DNA of 64,000 nt, taken from positions 1,044,696-1,108,695 of the forward strand of contig JAKMXF010000310.1 in the NCBI GenBank assembly GCA_024704765.1, read 5' to 3'. The notes below the pieces were generated by a model that saw only the letters and a program-made list of their open reading frames with translations, searched no databases and was not told where the DNA came from. Source of the stretch: Oopsacas minuta (taxonomy: Eukaryota > Porifera > Hexactinellida > Lyssacinosida > Leucopsacidae). Shown here piece after piece: positions 34,415 to 46,140 of the stretch (its first letter is position 1; every line of letters starts with the position of its first letter). A program made the position numbers and the translations under genes.

Positions 34415-34564
34415 CATAGGCGCAACTAAGGCCATTTGGGTGGCCATATGCCTACCCTGGAATTGAGTGCCCACCCAGATTTGACTCTACCGTAATACAA
34501 AAATTATAGGGAACGGGCATGACGTCATCTTTGTACCCCTTGACTCATAGCCTAGTTGCGTCAT
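34415..34564. mobile_element. Small MITE with a perfect direct flank duplication, 150 bp
   Basis: It begins CATAGGCGCAACTAAGG and ends CCTAGTTGCGTCAT, inverse of each other at the core 'CGCAACTA'. Both flanks read TATCCGACGA (34405-34414 and 34565-34574), a perfect 10-base direct repeat. That is longer than the 8 bp of hAT elements, so the exact borders may be one or two bases off. Confidence 0.75.
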
Positions 34565-35139
34565 TATCCGACGATATATCAGAAAATTCCCCGATACGAT
34601 AAATATGGAAAATATCTGAAAAACAACGAAAAATATCGTATATATCAATTAAAAATCTGAAACCAAAATGTCCCTTTCTCCACTATCAGGGATTTTTAAA
34701 AATTGATTTACTTTCTCAAACGAAGTTGAATCATTTTGTATGCGATATTCGTAATTAGCATAAAAGGAAATTAATGAATCAAATGACTCGAATTCGGGCA
34801 CTTTTGAGTTTTCTCAAATAGATAATAAATATCCATGTATGTGACCATAAAATTGAAAGGAAATTTCATTCAGACTAAAATATCTGCATAGAAAAACGAT
34901 TAGACAAGGTTTGGCACTGATATATCAGTTATGCAAAAGGTACATTCCAATATTATATCGAAAAATATCCAAATAGTCAATATTGATTTCCGCGAGATTT
35001 TTGAGAAACTTTCCAGATATATATCGATATTTCCCGATATTCAGAGTTATGGCCTAAGTACGGCATCCGATGGCTTCAGTTTTTATCTACGTATTCAAAA
35101 TTTAATGTCATAAAGACATAAACAGTAATGGGTTCAATT

Positions 35140-35400
35140 CATGAAAGGAATTGGGATTTATGTTTCAGGTTCCATTCCCATTCAGAATGGGAATGGGAAT
35201 TAAGCCCTTGATTCCTGGAATTTAAGGGCTGAGAATGGGAATTAATTCCAATTCTAAAGGAAATTGATTGGATAATTCAATAATTAAGAGAATCAAGGGA
35301 TGCAAACGGGAATTCAGCAATTTTGAAACAATAAAGAAGTGGAATTTATCCCTAATTTTTGGAATTCAGGGCTGTAATAATAATAAATTCCCAAAGTTTG
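35140..35400. repeat. GGAATT-rich repeat R8
   Basis: Imperfect reiterations of 'GGGAATTAA' and the phrase 'AGCCCTTGATTCCTG' also occur at 37100-37290, with a shorter relative at 11190-11250. Non-coding. Confidence 0.55.
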
Positions 35401-35595
35401 GGATGGGTGCAGTAGTGTTTACGTATCCAAGAGGCTAAGACACTAAGCGGTCGTTCATGTTCATAATATCCCCTAGGTTCACGAAAGACCATAATTTTAT
35501 ATTTGAGTCACATGGCGAAAGGCAATCCAATACTACATAAATCATACTAATGCATTACAAAGTGAATCAAATTCGCTACACATTAATTACACTAT

Positions 35596-36075
35596 ACAGA
35601 CTGACCCACCCTGATATTTTTTAGGGTGGGTTTTACCCACTCTGATTTGTTCATTGCGAGGTAAATATTGGTTGTCACTTGTCAATTACCCTACTTGCAT
35701 TTATCCCCAGACATGTGTTTTCGAAATGTAAGTGTTATCTATTGAGGTCATGTGACAAGTGTTATCGAATATAACTAGAGCACTTACATTGGTTTTTCTG
35801 AGCATTTATATTTATACTTGTAGATAATTATTGTTAGTTGTAATAAGTTTTGTCTCAGGTTCGAAATTCTATTAGAAATTTAATTTAGCAGATGGAATTA
35901 ACTTTCGCAATTCCAGAAATATAAATAACTTGCATATTAAGACTTGTTAGTATCATTTATATTATAGATTATATTTGTTAGTAAACACAATAAATTGTAT
36001 CCAAAATTCGCTAAATAAATATTTGGGGTTTACATGTGTTTAACCCACCCTGAACAAATTGAGTTCTGGCGCCTA
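35596..36075. repeat. Repeat with 'CCACCCTGA' hairpin borders
   Basis: Begins near the self-complementary 'CCCACCCTGATATTTTTTAG' plus GGTGGG and ends with 'ACCCACCCTGAACAAATT' and 'GAGTTCTGGCGCCTATG'. A similar pair of borders frames about 8800-9240, and the 'CATAGGCGCCAGAAC' border recurs inverted at 60604. Probably a non-autonomous element. Confidence 0.5.
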
Positions 36076-37794
36076 TGTACTTAAATGTAGAGTAATCGAT
36101 TGCTGGAATATATCTTTAATTATAAGTGGAAGGAAACTGTAAACGTTACTCATATTTCGTAGTTGATGTGATTTCATAGGATATATCTCGTTTCGGACAA
36201 CAACAAATCCTTCAGAGAATAAATGTGTTTACAGGAATCTGTCTAGACATTTCACGATGTATGAGATTTAACCACCCATGATTACTATATATTGTTTGAA
36301 CTAGTTGGAACACGTTTCAACTAGAACATCAGTGAAACGGGATCTAACTGCAACATATCCATAGGCAATTATTTCATTTCTGTCACATAAGAATCTTTAC
36401 GATTTCAGGCTTAGGTGTATACCGTTTATACACTATGCAGTCAGAGTCGCTTATCGTAACCACCACGGAACAAATAATGTTATTCATAATATAGAGACTT
36501 CATATTAGGGGAAATTATTTGGAAGAAATTATAGATTCAAAAACTGATTATAAATAATTTTATGAATTTCGTCGGTACATGAGCTGATCTGAGATCATTA
36601 TCCAATTCTAGCTTCGAAAATTTACGCATGTGCATCGTTGGCCCGATCGAGGATTATGAATAGTTCCAGACCAATGTATGATGCAAGGCCGATGGAAAGG
36701 TCAAGACTGATGTATCGGTCCAGACTATTATGCTCACTAATTTGACCGGTCCAGAGCGCACTTGAGAAAACGCGGACCAAACAGGACAGTCCGGTCTAGA
36801 CTGCTGCATCTCTGATTATACGTGAAAACTGAATGAAGATTCTATTTGTAGAATACAGTGGAGCCTCCCAAAATGAACACTCCGAGAGGCGGAGAGCCAC
36901 CTACAACGGACAAACATCGTCGCAAGGATTGAATTTGCTAAGCAAGTAATTATCACTTAAGCAGTATCCTATGGGGGGACAATTCTATACAACATATAGA
37001 GAATAAATTCAAGGGAATTGTTTCATGGAATGATCGCTGGAATTAACAAATGAAATCTATGTGAAAATTGAATAAGATTCTTATGTAGCAAAATAATAAA
37101 TTTGCCTATTTGTATATAACATAGAGAATTAATTCCTATTGTGATTGGGAATGGGAATTAATTTTAATTCAAAGATTAGAATGGGAATTAAGCCCTTGAT
37201 TCCTGAAATTAAAGGGCTGAGAATGAGAATTAAGTTCGAAAATTTGACTTCGGAATGGGAATTGAAGGAATTAATTTTGAATTGAATCCGTCCTTGGACT
37301 CATAAAGTACCCCTCTGTCAAATTTCAAAGGCAGCGATCAAATAAAGGTTGTATACAGGGATGTATGTATATAAAATGTATTGGCCCATTAGTCCACCTA
37401 AAAATAAATATTTATACTGTGCTCTAGCTATCCAGGCATATTATACTTTTAGGTTCTGCTTCTAAGGAAACCTTATATCCCATTGTTAAACCAACTATCT
37501 GTGCCAAAGAATTTTGTGTTTTGTTCATCGAAAGAGTGTATACTATAGATTTGTCCAAAGAAATTATGTTTGTGTCCATAGGCGGCAATTTCAAGTACAT
37601 GGCGGTCCAGATTCCTGACTTCCCAGGTTTTGCGGCGCAGAATGTATTTATGTGAAATTTACATAGAAGTAGCAGCAATTTCGCATGATGGACGCCCCAA
37701 TTTGTTTGTGTCTAAAATTTAGTTGATTCGAAACTGCAACTAAACATATTCACGAAAGAAATCCAGAAAAAATATATTTTAGTATTGTGACTAG

Positions 37795-38160
37795 CACAGA
37801 ATTATACTAAATATATAAATTGACCTGCCATTGGCTCGTCGCTTCGCGATAAACTCGGCACATTGCGAATCGAGGTATCAAATATCCGTTTAGAGCAAGC
37901 CTGTATGTATATTTTGAGATTTGGATACTTTATATTCATATAAACAACAATAAACTTACATATGATTAATCCAAAAGTGTGAAATCGGATTAAGCAGGTT
38001 CGAAATATTTAGTGAAGTTTTATTGAATTATTTTTACTTCCTTGATACACACGATAAATGCATAGTTATGCGACAATTTCAAAATTGCATATCGTAAATC
38101 CTTTCCGTAACAACGGACAAACAAAGAGACAAACAGACAAACAACAATTGAGATTTAAAT
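37795..38160 (-). repeat. Dispersed repeat family R3 copy
   Basis: Inverted relative of 47845-48290, with 'GGCTCGTCGCTTCGCGATAA' on the left and 'GACAAACAACAATTGAGATT' on the right. Confidence 0.62.
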
Positions 38161-38583
38161 ATAGATTTCAGGGCTGGCGATTTGCAAGTACGACCTGTGC
38201 AACAATACAGGCTACTCGCTTTACAGTCCTCGCGGTTTACACAGTTTATCGTTGGCGAGCTTATAAGTGAGTGAGGGTAGACAAAAATTAGGTTCTTTAG
38301 CTAATCACTTTCTTATATCTACTATGCTATTCTCAGTGCCGCAGTAAGGGTGGTGGATAGTGCGGCACCCACACCAGTAATGCGCCACTTGCTATGTAAT
38401 TGAATGCATTATTATTTGTTACTGGAGACACATAAACTTCTTCGGATCCAGGCCCGCGGTACCTAACATCAAATGCTACCGGCGTAACTGGTTTTTCTTC
38501 AACAGGTCTTTCAGAAAGACCCATATAACGTATAATAAAGATTCATTTATACTATTATGCATATATGTTTTGTAAAGGTTTGG

Positions 38584-38607
38584 AATAATAATAATAATAA
38601 TAATAAC
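38584..38607. repeat. AAT microsatellite at a splice donor
   Basis: About eight tandem AAT units. Read on the minus strand, this is (ATT)n starting two to three bases after the donor GT of exon 38608-38722. Confidence 0.85.
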
Positions 38608-38722
38608 CTCTGTTGAAGGAGAAATTGTTAATCTTGGAGGGTTATCATTCGCATCGGCAATTCCGACTATTAGATATATCGGATCACTGAAGAATGTACC
38701 ATCAAATATTGATACTGATATC
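38608..38722 (-). CDS. Cadherin-like repeat exon with FDG and NDNPP motifs
   Basis: The acceptor is a long T-rich tract ending CTTATAG. After one carried-over base the 115-nt exon reads 38 codons, including 'ISVSIFDGTFFSDP' and 'ADANDNPPRL', the end of one repeat and the linker to the next. The donor is unusual: the exon ends GAG, and the intron begins GTT and runs straight into an ATT/AAT microsatellite. Using this donor keeps phase 0 with exon 30222, which continues with 'VFVEG' in the expected register. Confidence 0.78.
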
Positions 38723-39786
38723 CTATAAGAAAAAAAGATTATTAGCTCAGGAAGTTGTTAAATTTGATAAATTTCATATACACTGCAAGTCAACTAACAT
38801 GGTATCATGGGTTTATCAAGTATATTATCAAATACATACGAATATGCGCGCTCCATATTGCCTGTGGGGAATTCCACGTCAAGTCAACTAGCCATTTCAC
38901 CACCATCAAAAATTTGTTAGAAATTTGCTGTGTAGAGCAAGTTACTAACAAGAGTATACTTTTGTGAAAATTTCAGAACAATTGCTATTGTGGTTTATGA
39001 CTTGGATGTCACAAAATTTCTCGTAATTGACCAATGATTTCAAAATGTTGAAATAACTCGAATACAGAACTAGAAAAATATTTTGTAAACTGTTATACTT
39101 GTGTAGTTACAAATGGAGAATTAAAAACATTGGTTTGTCCTAACCCATCGTGTGACCACTCGTTCGAAGTCGCTACCCGAGCTGAGTCTAGTTATACACA
39201 TATCCATCTTCTATATTGTCTTTAAACACTGTTTTGTAGGTGGACCTCTTTAGTCCCTCAATTTTGTTGATATTCTTTGATTATTTCACATGAATACAAA
39301 ATGTTATCAAATGTATTGTTAACAATATATAGATATAAATTGATTCATTTTTCGCATGAGTAGATTTCGGAGTGGAGCAACCTCCAAATACGACAACCTC
39401 TGAAGATCCAGCACAAACGCTGCTACCATAGTGTCGCAGTTTAAGAGGTTTACCTACATGCAGTATATAACCTAAATCTCATGATGAATCCTTAAAAATA
39501 ACTCGTTTGCATGGGACAAACAATAATATATACAGTGGAAAGTGGGTAGTTGCCCAAAAATATCATAAGTATCCGTTTAGGGTAGGGGTGTCTAACACAC
39601 GGCCCATTAGGGCTGTGTGGCCCGCAGACAAACATACTCAAATGTACCTAGAACTATGTATATTAACACTCTAAAGAACTTGAAGTCTACAACTTTTTCC
39701 CACTCGCCACGTTCGCTCAAATCAATGTTACCAGTAACTCTCATATAGTAAGAAAGACAAATGTTTAAGGTTAGCCCATGGGGAAT

Positions 39787-40136
39787 CAGAGTTGGAATCG
39801 GGTCCACTTTTCAGAACCCGAACCGAACCGAACCCGAAGTGTAAATACATGTAAACATTAACCGAAACTCCTCTAAAATATATGATTTGTTGACATTTTA
39901 TTAAATTAAGTATCTAGTAGCATGTTTTGGATTTTAAGGAAAATTTCTTCTTGCAATATTATTGGTTAATAATATTTATCCCGTAAATGTCCTTTTGAGG
40001 CCATTTCATTAAAGTTCCATATGATCATTCTAATGTAATATAATCTTTCAAAAATAGAATAAAATCATTGAATTTAAAAAATTACGCACAAAGCTCGAAC
40101 TGATCAACTTCGAACCCGAACCCGATTCCAACTCGG
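39787..40136. mobile_element. hAT-like MITE with perfect 8-bp target duplication, 350 bp
   Basis: The ends CAGAGTTGGAATCGGGT and ACCCGATTCCAACTCGG are inverse at 16 of 17 positions. Both flanks read TGGGGAAT (39779-39786 and 40137-40144), a perfect octamer. Near both ends 'GAACCCGAACC' phrases recur. No coding sequence. Confidence 0.86.
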
Positions 40137-40289
40137 TGGGGAATGCATAGGACGAAATACCAAACAAGGAAAAATGAAGATACTATCCTTGATCCAATAT
40201 AGCCTTCCTAAAAATTCCAAAAATTTCTTTGTGAAGTTTATATAATAATGTACGAAAAAATCGCCTCTGACAAATGATATGAAATTTCA

Positions 40290-40620
40290 CAAACCCAGCG
40301 GTCGCAGTTCGTGAGGTTGCCGTTTGCGATTTCTTTTTTCGCGGATAATACTTTTGTCCTGTTTCGTTGTTCGCGACACATGCTTCGAATATTTCGAAAT
40401 TTCTTCACATCAGCAGTTTGATGGAGAATTTTGACCAATCTTTTTGAAAATTATTATATTAAATATCTCTATCACATATATTGATTATATATCTTCCCAA
40501 TAGTAAATGTCTCATCCTCCAAATGATTACCTTAATATATTCTAGTTGACCAAATGTTATTGCGTGACAATTATCTATAGATTAAGGAACATCTCCTTCA
40601 GTCACGTTCTTGTACTCATC
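40290..40620 (+). repeat. Dispersed repeat R5 copy
   Basis: Shares ordered phrases with 32430-33010. The minus-strand frame 40238-40438 is inside it and is not a gene. Confidence 0.48.
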
Positions 40621-40711
40621 ATTTTCAAGCCAAGTGAATAATTTCCCAATTCATACAATATTTCCTCTAGCTTACTTAGTAAGCTCCCTATACATATATT
40701 TCGCTTTTTAG

Positions 40712-40755
40712 AAATACTGCAATCATAAATTGTGATTCATGATTGCAGTATTTTA
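40712..40755. repeat. Short hairpin
   Basis: 'AAATACTGCAATCATAAATT' and 'GATTCATGATTGCAGTATTT' pair over about 17 bases around a small loop. Confidence 0.55.
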
Positions 40756-41844
40756 AGGAGCATTAAATTCTAAATCTCGACTCCCAATCTCACACTCTGT
40801 ACGCGACAAATGCTGCTTTTGGAGTATATCGAACAGAATGATTTGTTTTGCCAAGTCAAAACCAGGTGATAGTGCCCAGAAACATATGGCCAAATCATCT
40901 TACATAGACATAATTATGTATATACTATAGCAGGGGTTCCCAACCCGTGGTCGCGAGGTGTTCAAACTGGCCCCGTAATCTATTTTGTGCTGAATATACA
41001 ATAGTAATATTCCCATATAGTTTTCACATATATAATCGTGGAATTTGTATCATTTAATTATGTGAATGATAAGAATTCCAATTTCATCATTCATATAATC
41101 AATAGAAGTGGCGAAGCCAACCTTACGCCACCATTGCTGCTAGCGTGGTGCTGTAAGATTGTGTATGGTGCTAATAAAATTTAATTATGAACATGATTAA
41201 CTGATAAATACTACCAATAGAGTCTGATCGTTTAAAATGAACTGAAGGATGTATAGAATAGGCATGACTCTATTATAGAGATAAAACATTATCATTAAGC
41301 ATACAAATCTGTTCTTATAGTGCCCATCTGACACTTGAAAATATGAACCACTTCATGCAAATCTAGACCGGGGTGCTGCTATAATATTTTTCTACTGGTG
41401 CTCACTAATTGGATTATCACGTAATAAATTAAAATAATTCCGGAATTTGTGAAGAAAACTAATAAAGAATAATGGCGTCACGTTTTACTCAAATTAAACT
41501 ATAACATTAATGAAATTTTGTCCAAAGAGTCGAAATATCTCATGAATACCATGTGATCGTGATGCATTAGAAATTATTGGAGAATCTAATCTCAATTCAG
41601 TCCCGTGGAATTCAAAAATGGAATCAGAATTGCTCCATGTTAATCGACATTTGTGATAAAACATTTTGATAATTATTGAGGTGGGATACAAATCATACAA
41701 CTGTGCTAAACAACAGAATATTCGTCCAAATCACGTTTAAAGCTTAGATAAATGGTAAGAAAATTTCCTGAAAATATCAATTTAAAGAAATTAGAATTAT
41801 TATAAGACGTGATACAGAGTCGAATACATCAGAATAAATATTAC

Positions 41845-41915
41845 CTCCGATCTAGTAGCACGGGTTCTTGTTCAGGGGATGAGAGATTGAGAGAAAATGT
41901 AATATTACGTAACAC
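41845..41915 (-). CDS. Cadherin-like repeat exon
   Basis: The acceptor is ACTTTAG and the donor GTAATA. The 71-nt exon reads 23 codons from phase 0 and leaves two bases. It contains 'VLRNITFSLNLSSPEQEP', matching the 'L..I.Y.N....P' segment that links the GEA....Y strand to the R.I....FDG strand. The other two frames are closed by stops. The two leftover bases AG plus the first base of exon 38722 form arginine and give 'DRRISVSIFDG', the expected next motif. Confidence 0.7.
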
Positions 41916-42611
41916 CTAAAGTAAAGAGTTTTCATTTCAAAGGCAAAAGAAGGGTGAGTTATAGTACAATTAGGTTAGGTGGAATTAAATATGGAGTAAG
42001 ACAAACATGATTTCATGATCATAATCAAGAAGTAAACATGGGCGTATATGGAAATTACGATAATAAGTTTGATGTCTCGTGATGGGTTGAAGTTAGGTCT
42101 TGAATCCAAAAAGATATCATAGATTTCATGCTTGGAATTTTAAAGTGAATAAATAGGTATATACAATCAATATTGTTATACGGCCATCGAGGGACGACCA
42201 AAAGTGGCAGTGAAACAGTACAGATGTGGTAGTATCAACAGTTAATGACAGTTATATATACCAAAATGAAGTACTGAGTGATCTTTGCCAGTGATTTTGT
42301 TCCATTGGCGCCAAGTTTGGCGTACTTTTAGCAAAACATGCTTCATCCAAGACAACGTTGGCTTGATCGTAGGATATATAAATAAAGGGGGACCAGTCAA
42401 CTCGTGCCAATGCGTAGAGGTATTCTCTACCTTCATTGTAGCGAATGTGTTGGGAGTCTTTCCCTTTACGAAGAAAAATGGATTCATGGATTCATATATA
42501 CCAGTAGAGTGCTATGGCCCTACATTCTACTGGTATGTGGTTGCGTAATTTTCACAAAATATCAGGGCGAGTTGAACATTCCCTAGCGAGCTTAAGTCAC
42601 CAGCACTGTCC

Positions 42612-42846
42612 TTTCACGATGTCAGGAAATACAGCCAGAGCTTGTCGGAGGCAGAGCGTTCCTCAATCAGTAAGGTTGTTACGCTATTGATGCTGGATTT
42701 GGTTCTGCCTTCAAACAATGCTGTTAGCGAAAGGTGATAATGCCAAAAGGAGTCTGAAGACGTATATTCGCACTACTATGAAGCAGGAGCGACTAAACAC
42801 TCCTTTGTATGTCCACAAGGAACACACTGACTTGTCTTGTGTTTAA
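42612..42846 (+). pseudogene. C-terminal dimerisation region of a hAT transposase, frameshifted
   Basis: The first frame reads 'SLSEAERSSISKVVTLLMLD' and then 'LVLPSNNAVSER', followed by two stop codons. The text continues a few bases on, in another frame, with 'AKRSLKTYIRTTMKQERLNT' and 'YVHKEHTDL'. Together this is the conserved C-terminal block of a hAT subgroup (NAVSERS....RRLKTYLRSTM...RLN...VHK..TD). The frameshift and stops show that it is dead. Frames at 42242-42586 may be upstream parts, but I cannot match them. Confidence 0.68.
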
Positions 42847-43254
42847 GTGGCTAGCTCCTTTATTGGTAATCCAAAGCACCATCTCTCTGTGTTTGGACAC
42901 TCTCAATAATCAAAAGTTGTGTGTTTTGTTGTATGCGTGTATGTGTATATAAATTATCCTTCCGAAAGGGCAGTAGTATCATTAAAATAAATCAAACACG
43001 TTTTCAAGATTCAACGCTAGCAATTCAAATTCCTGTTTCAGTATGGACATTATAATATCAAATAGCTTAGGTTAGCACACCATGTGTTTGTAATACTATA
43101 TAGCTATACTTCTTGGTGTCAGTGGTGACTCTGGATAATAGTCTAGCCATAGCAAGTCTTAGGGCCTGAAAATATAACTGGCGACGTGTAGCGCCATGGT
43201 GTAGCCAGCTACCACGATAGTTAATTTTGGCCCGACCAACTAAACATTGCTTCC

Positions 43255-43420
43255 GCCGGGAATACTAGTTCAAATTATGCCGTTAGGATATTTGGCATAT
43301 TGAGGGGTACCTCGACCTGTGATTAAATTTCAACCATGTAATATGTATATTCGGTGAGCAGTGTGGAATAATGTGCTTTTTCGAAAGTCCATTAAGGTGG
43401 CAATTACGTCATTGGTGGGA
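43255..43420 (-). repeat. Dispersed repeat family R1 copy (partial)
   Basis: Contains 'TTGAGGGGTACCTCGACCTG' and 'GTGCTTTTTCGAAAGTCC', the inverse of the R1 core. The frame at 43330-43581 overlaps it and is not a gene. Confidence 0.55.
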
Positions 43421-45202
43421 GATCCAAAAATTGCCCCCTCCCAAGATAGAGACCGGTTCCTGAAAAGATCGGCACCTAAGGAGGTGGCATTGGGATGGAC
43501 AGCTGACCCATAAATAATACAGTGGTAGCTGTTAAAGATGACCTGTAACGAATAATTTGGCCAGGACCAACTATAGCTCACACAGAAATGGTCCTGCTAA
43601 GCCATTATAGATTGGGCTAGATTTTGTTATAGCAATAGAACTAATTATCAAATAACCTTTTCAACCACTTCAAAAATGTAAAGAGATACTGGTATAACAT
43701 GTAGGGGTAGCTAGATTTGAAGCTAATCCAATAATAATCCCTCCAAAGATCTAAGGAAGTAAATTAGACTGGAGCAACATTTGGACAAGAAATAGAGCTA
43801 ATAATAGTATAAAGAATGGCTCCACAACTCATTCCAAAACGCGAAAGTGACACTGGCCAGCATATAGAGCTAGATTTCCAAGCTAATGTTTATAATGTGT
43901 CTAGATATCTCTAAAATCTAGTTACAAGACACCTAAAGCCATGTAAAATAAATACTTGTTTCTCAACCGGAATTTCTTCGTAAAGTGGGACAAACGGGTG
44001 GTATTTTATTTTATTTTATAAGCCAGTAAATGTGCAAAACATTTTGACCCTTGAATTATGTAATCACATTCTCTCAGCAAACATAAATACTGAATTTTTA
44101 AACTATACAAGTAGTAAAATGTGGTTGCACAATCTATGACCAAAGAAATGCCCACAAATTTGGAAAAAATACAAATAAAATCTTTCCGGAGGGGAATAAT
44201 TTGGGGCGGGCGGGGATGAGAAGTCACTATTGAGCCAGTTCCGAACCAAATGAAATTTGGCGTGATAGGCTACCAAAGGAACTAGTCAGGGGTGGACTTT
44301 ATGGGGATGACAATTATAAATTGTACACATGAGGTTTCCGTCAAGTTAAATCAGAGAATCCTCGACCACCATGTATCTAAAATTCGGATTATTTAGATAA
44401 CATGCCTGTCGAGCCCTGCAGAAATTGATAAAACAACTGACTTACTAGAAATAATGAAATTACATAAGCATGATAGTAACGCTTACAGTAGATTTTGAAC
44501 CGGCTTCACGAAACGCTTTAGAAACAATTTTCATTAAGTTCGATCGAATTCCTTGATACAATGGCACTAACAATTGGTCAAGGGAGCTTTTATTCAAATA
44601 TTACCAAGGTATTTGCAGATACAGTTGAAATCGGGATATTTTGTTCAATAGGTTTTTGTCATCAAGGCGGTGTAAATTAGGCTTGTCAAAGGTCCTACAT
44701 AGTCAGGTCAGGTCTTTAATATAATATGTGAGGTCAGGTCAGTTCGGGTCTCAAGATTAATCAGGTCATTTTCGGTGAATTTCAGGTCAATATTAAGTCA
44801 TCTAACAATAAATTGAACGCAGTTAATTATCCAAATTTCGAAAATTTTCAGAATTTCTAAATACCTGATGCATAAAGGGCCCAGATTACTAACCTAAAGC
44901 CACCTAAGAGCTCCAGTATTACCACAGAAGGCCATTAAATGGAATTTGGATGGACCATGGATAATAAAAATTATAATTCCCAACAAAATTAACAACGAGG
45001 AACGTAGTGCCAAGTATATCCCGAATTTTTGAACACCTATCCATAGAAAGGGGGGGGGCCAATCGTCCACTTAGCCCCCTAAGTCCGCCACTGAAAGAAA
45101 TTATGCTAGATATATACGAGGCAGGGATGACATGCTCAAAGATTGATAAATATGGTGGGGAATAATAAATACAACGACTATTAAGATTTCTTCTGGAGGG
45201 GA
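43421..45202. other. Intron stretch without recognised genes
   Basis: Contains a run with repeated 'AGGTCAGGTC' phrases at 44700-44790, a partial R1 fragment at 44830-44970 and a G-run at about 45050. No exon with the right phase between 41915 and 50769 is needed by the gene model. Confidence 0.35.
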
Positions 45203-45554
45203 GTTTGCTCCAGGCACGTAGCTAGAGCAAGAAATTCAGGGGGGCAAGAAGTATTTCGAGATGGCAATTGCAGGGATAAATATTTTTGAAAAGTTACTTA
45301 CTTGTGTATAACAAGTACGACCCAGTCTCCTTTTCTTACATGTATAACCTTGTTAATTCATCAAGTGCCAGATTACTAAGCTAGGGAGCACTAGACTAGT
45401 CTACATTATATAGAATGCCATATAGTAAGAGCATTTATTAAGATACTAAACTCAATTCAGGGATACCATTTGACATTACAAAAGAAAGCGGTGGTGCTTC
45501 ATCTACTTAAAATGTTCAATCACATCATTATAGCAAAGTGTTTCTGCAATATCT

Positions 45555-45710
45555 ATTCAATAGATAACAGGGCAATATGGTTGAGACACACAGTGGTCAT
45601 TTGTGAGCGCAAACTAGTTTTTATTCTCTTAACAGATGAGAACATTCGCTCAACCTTACAAGATGTCTGAGGGATAGTCACAAGAATTTGGTATAAAACA
45701 AGCTTTGAAA
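45555..45710 (-). pseudogene. hAT transposase C-terminal dimerisation remnant
   Basis: The frame reads 'ILVTIPQTSCKVERMFSSVK' then 'RIKTSLRSQMT' and 'LNHIALLSIE', the standard hAT C-terminal block (IP.T....ERSFS.LK.IKT.LRS.M....L..LALLSIE), followed by a stop. The rest of the gene is missing from the 1-kb element, so it can only be a passenger. Confidence 0.7.
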
Positions 45711-45725
45711 ACTGAAACACTAAGA

Positions 45726-45780
45726 GCATCAACAATCAACAATGCATCAACAATCAACAATGCATCAACAATGCTTCAAT
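45726..45780 (+). repeat. 18-bp tandem repeat
   Basis: The unit GCATCAACAATCAACAAT is present twice exactly, followed by a partial diverged third copy. It lies just inside the hAT element, upstream (minus strand) of the transposase remnant. Confidence 0.85.
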
Positions 45781-45992
45781 CACTTCTATGGATAGTCTAA
45801 CTTCTGACAACAATTACTAGCGGTCTGTGATAATTCAATTAAAATTATAGTAGAAATTCAGTACCTATCAAAATAGAACGAGTTTACTATCAATGAGCGT
45901 TACTTCTTGTCTAGTATTAAAACCATCATCGAACGCGAGGTATTAATTTCATAGTTTTGACGATGCAGTTGAAGTGCATAGGTTATTAACTA

Positions 45993-46140
45993 CAGTGGAG
46001 TTCGCTAATAAGCAACTCGGATTTGGATTTTGCAGAAATTTGGTTGCTAATAGGGCAACGAAATTAACATTATAATCCCGTTTGGGACCCGAAAGCTGGT
46101 TGCTAATAGAGCAATATTGCTAATAAGCTAACTACACTGT
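45993..46140. mobile_element. Pogo/Tigger-like MITE nested in the hAT element
   Basis: It starts CAGTGGAGTTCGCTAATAAG and ends GCTAATAAGCTAACTACACTG, with TA on each side. The interior repeats 'TTGGTTGCTAATAG'-like phrases. Its position shows it arrived after the hAT element. Confidence 0.72.

Noticed and set aside
37424-37678. Minus-strand frame of 84 aa with possible splice sites
   Set aside because: No motif of the cadherin-like repeat or any known family; phase continuity does not require it.
38333-38524. Minus-strand frame of 63 aa with varied composition ('RYRGPGSEEVYVSP')
   Set aside because: It lies just after the donor of exon 38608, has no clear acceptor or recognised motif, and is not needed by the gene model.
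41494-41700. Minus-strand frame with an apparent acceptor, lying between two cadherin-like exons
   Set aside because: Exon 41845 joins exon 38722 in perfect phase and motif order, whereas this frame does not fit the phase and lacks family motifs.
42242-42586. Frames on both strands upstream of the hAT remnant
   Set aside because: No recognisable motif on either strand; possibly part of the dead hAT element, but unsupported.
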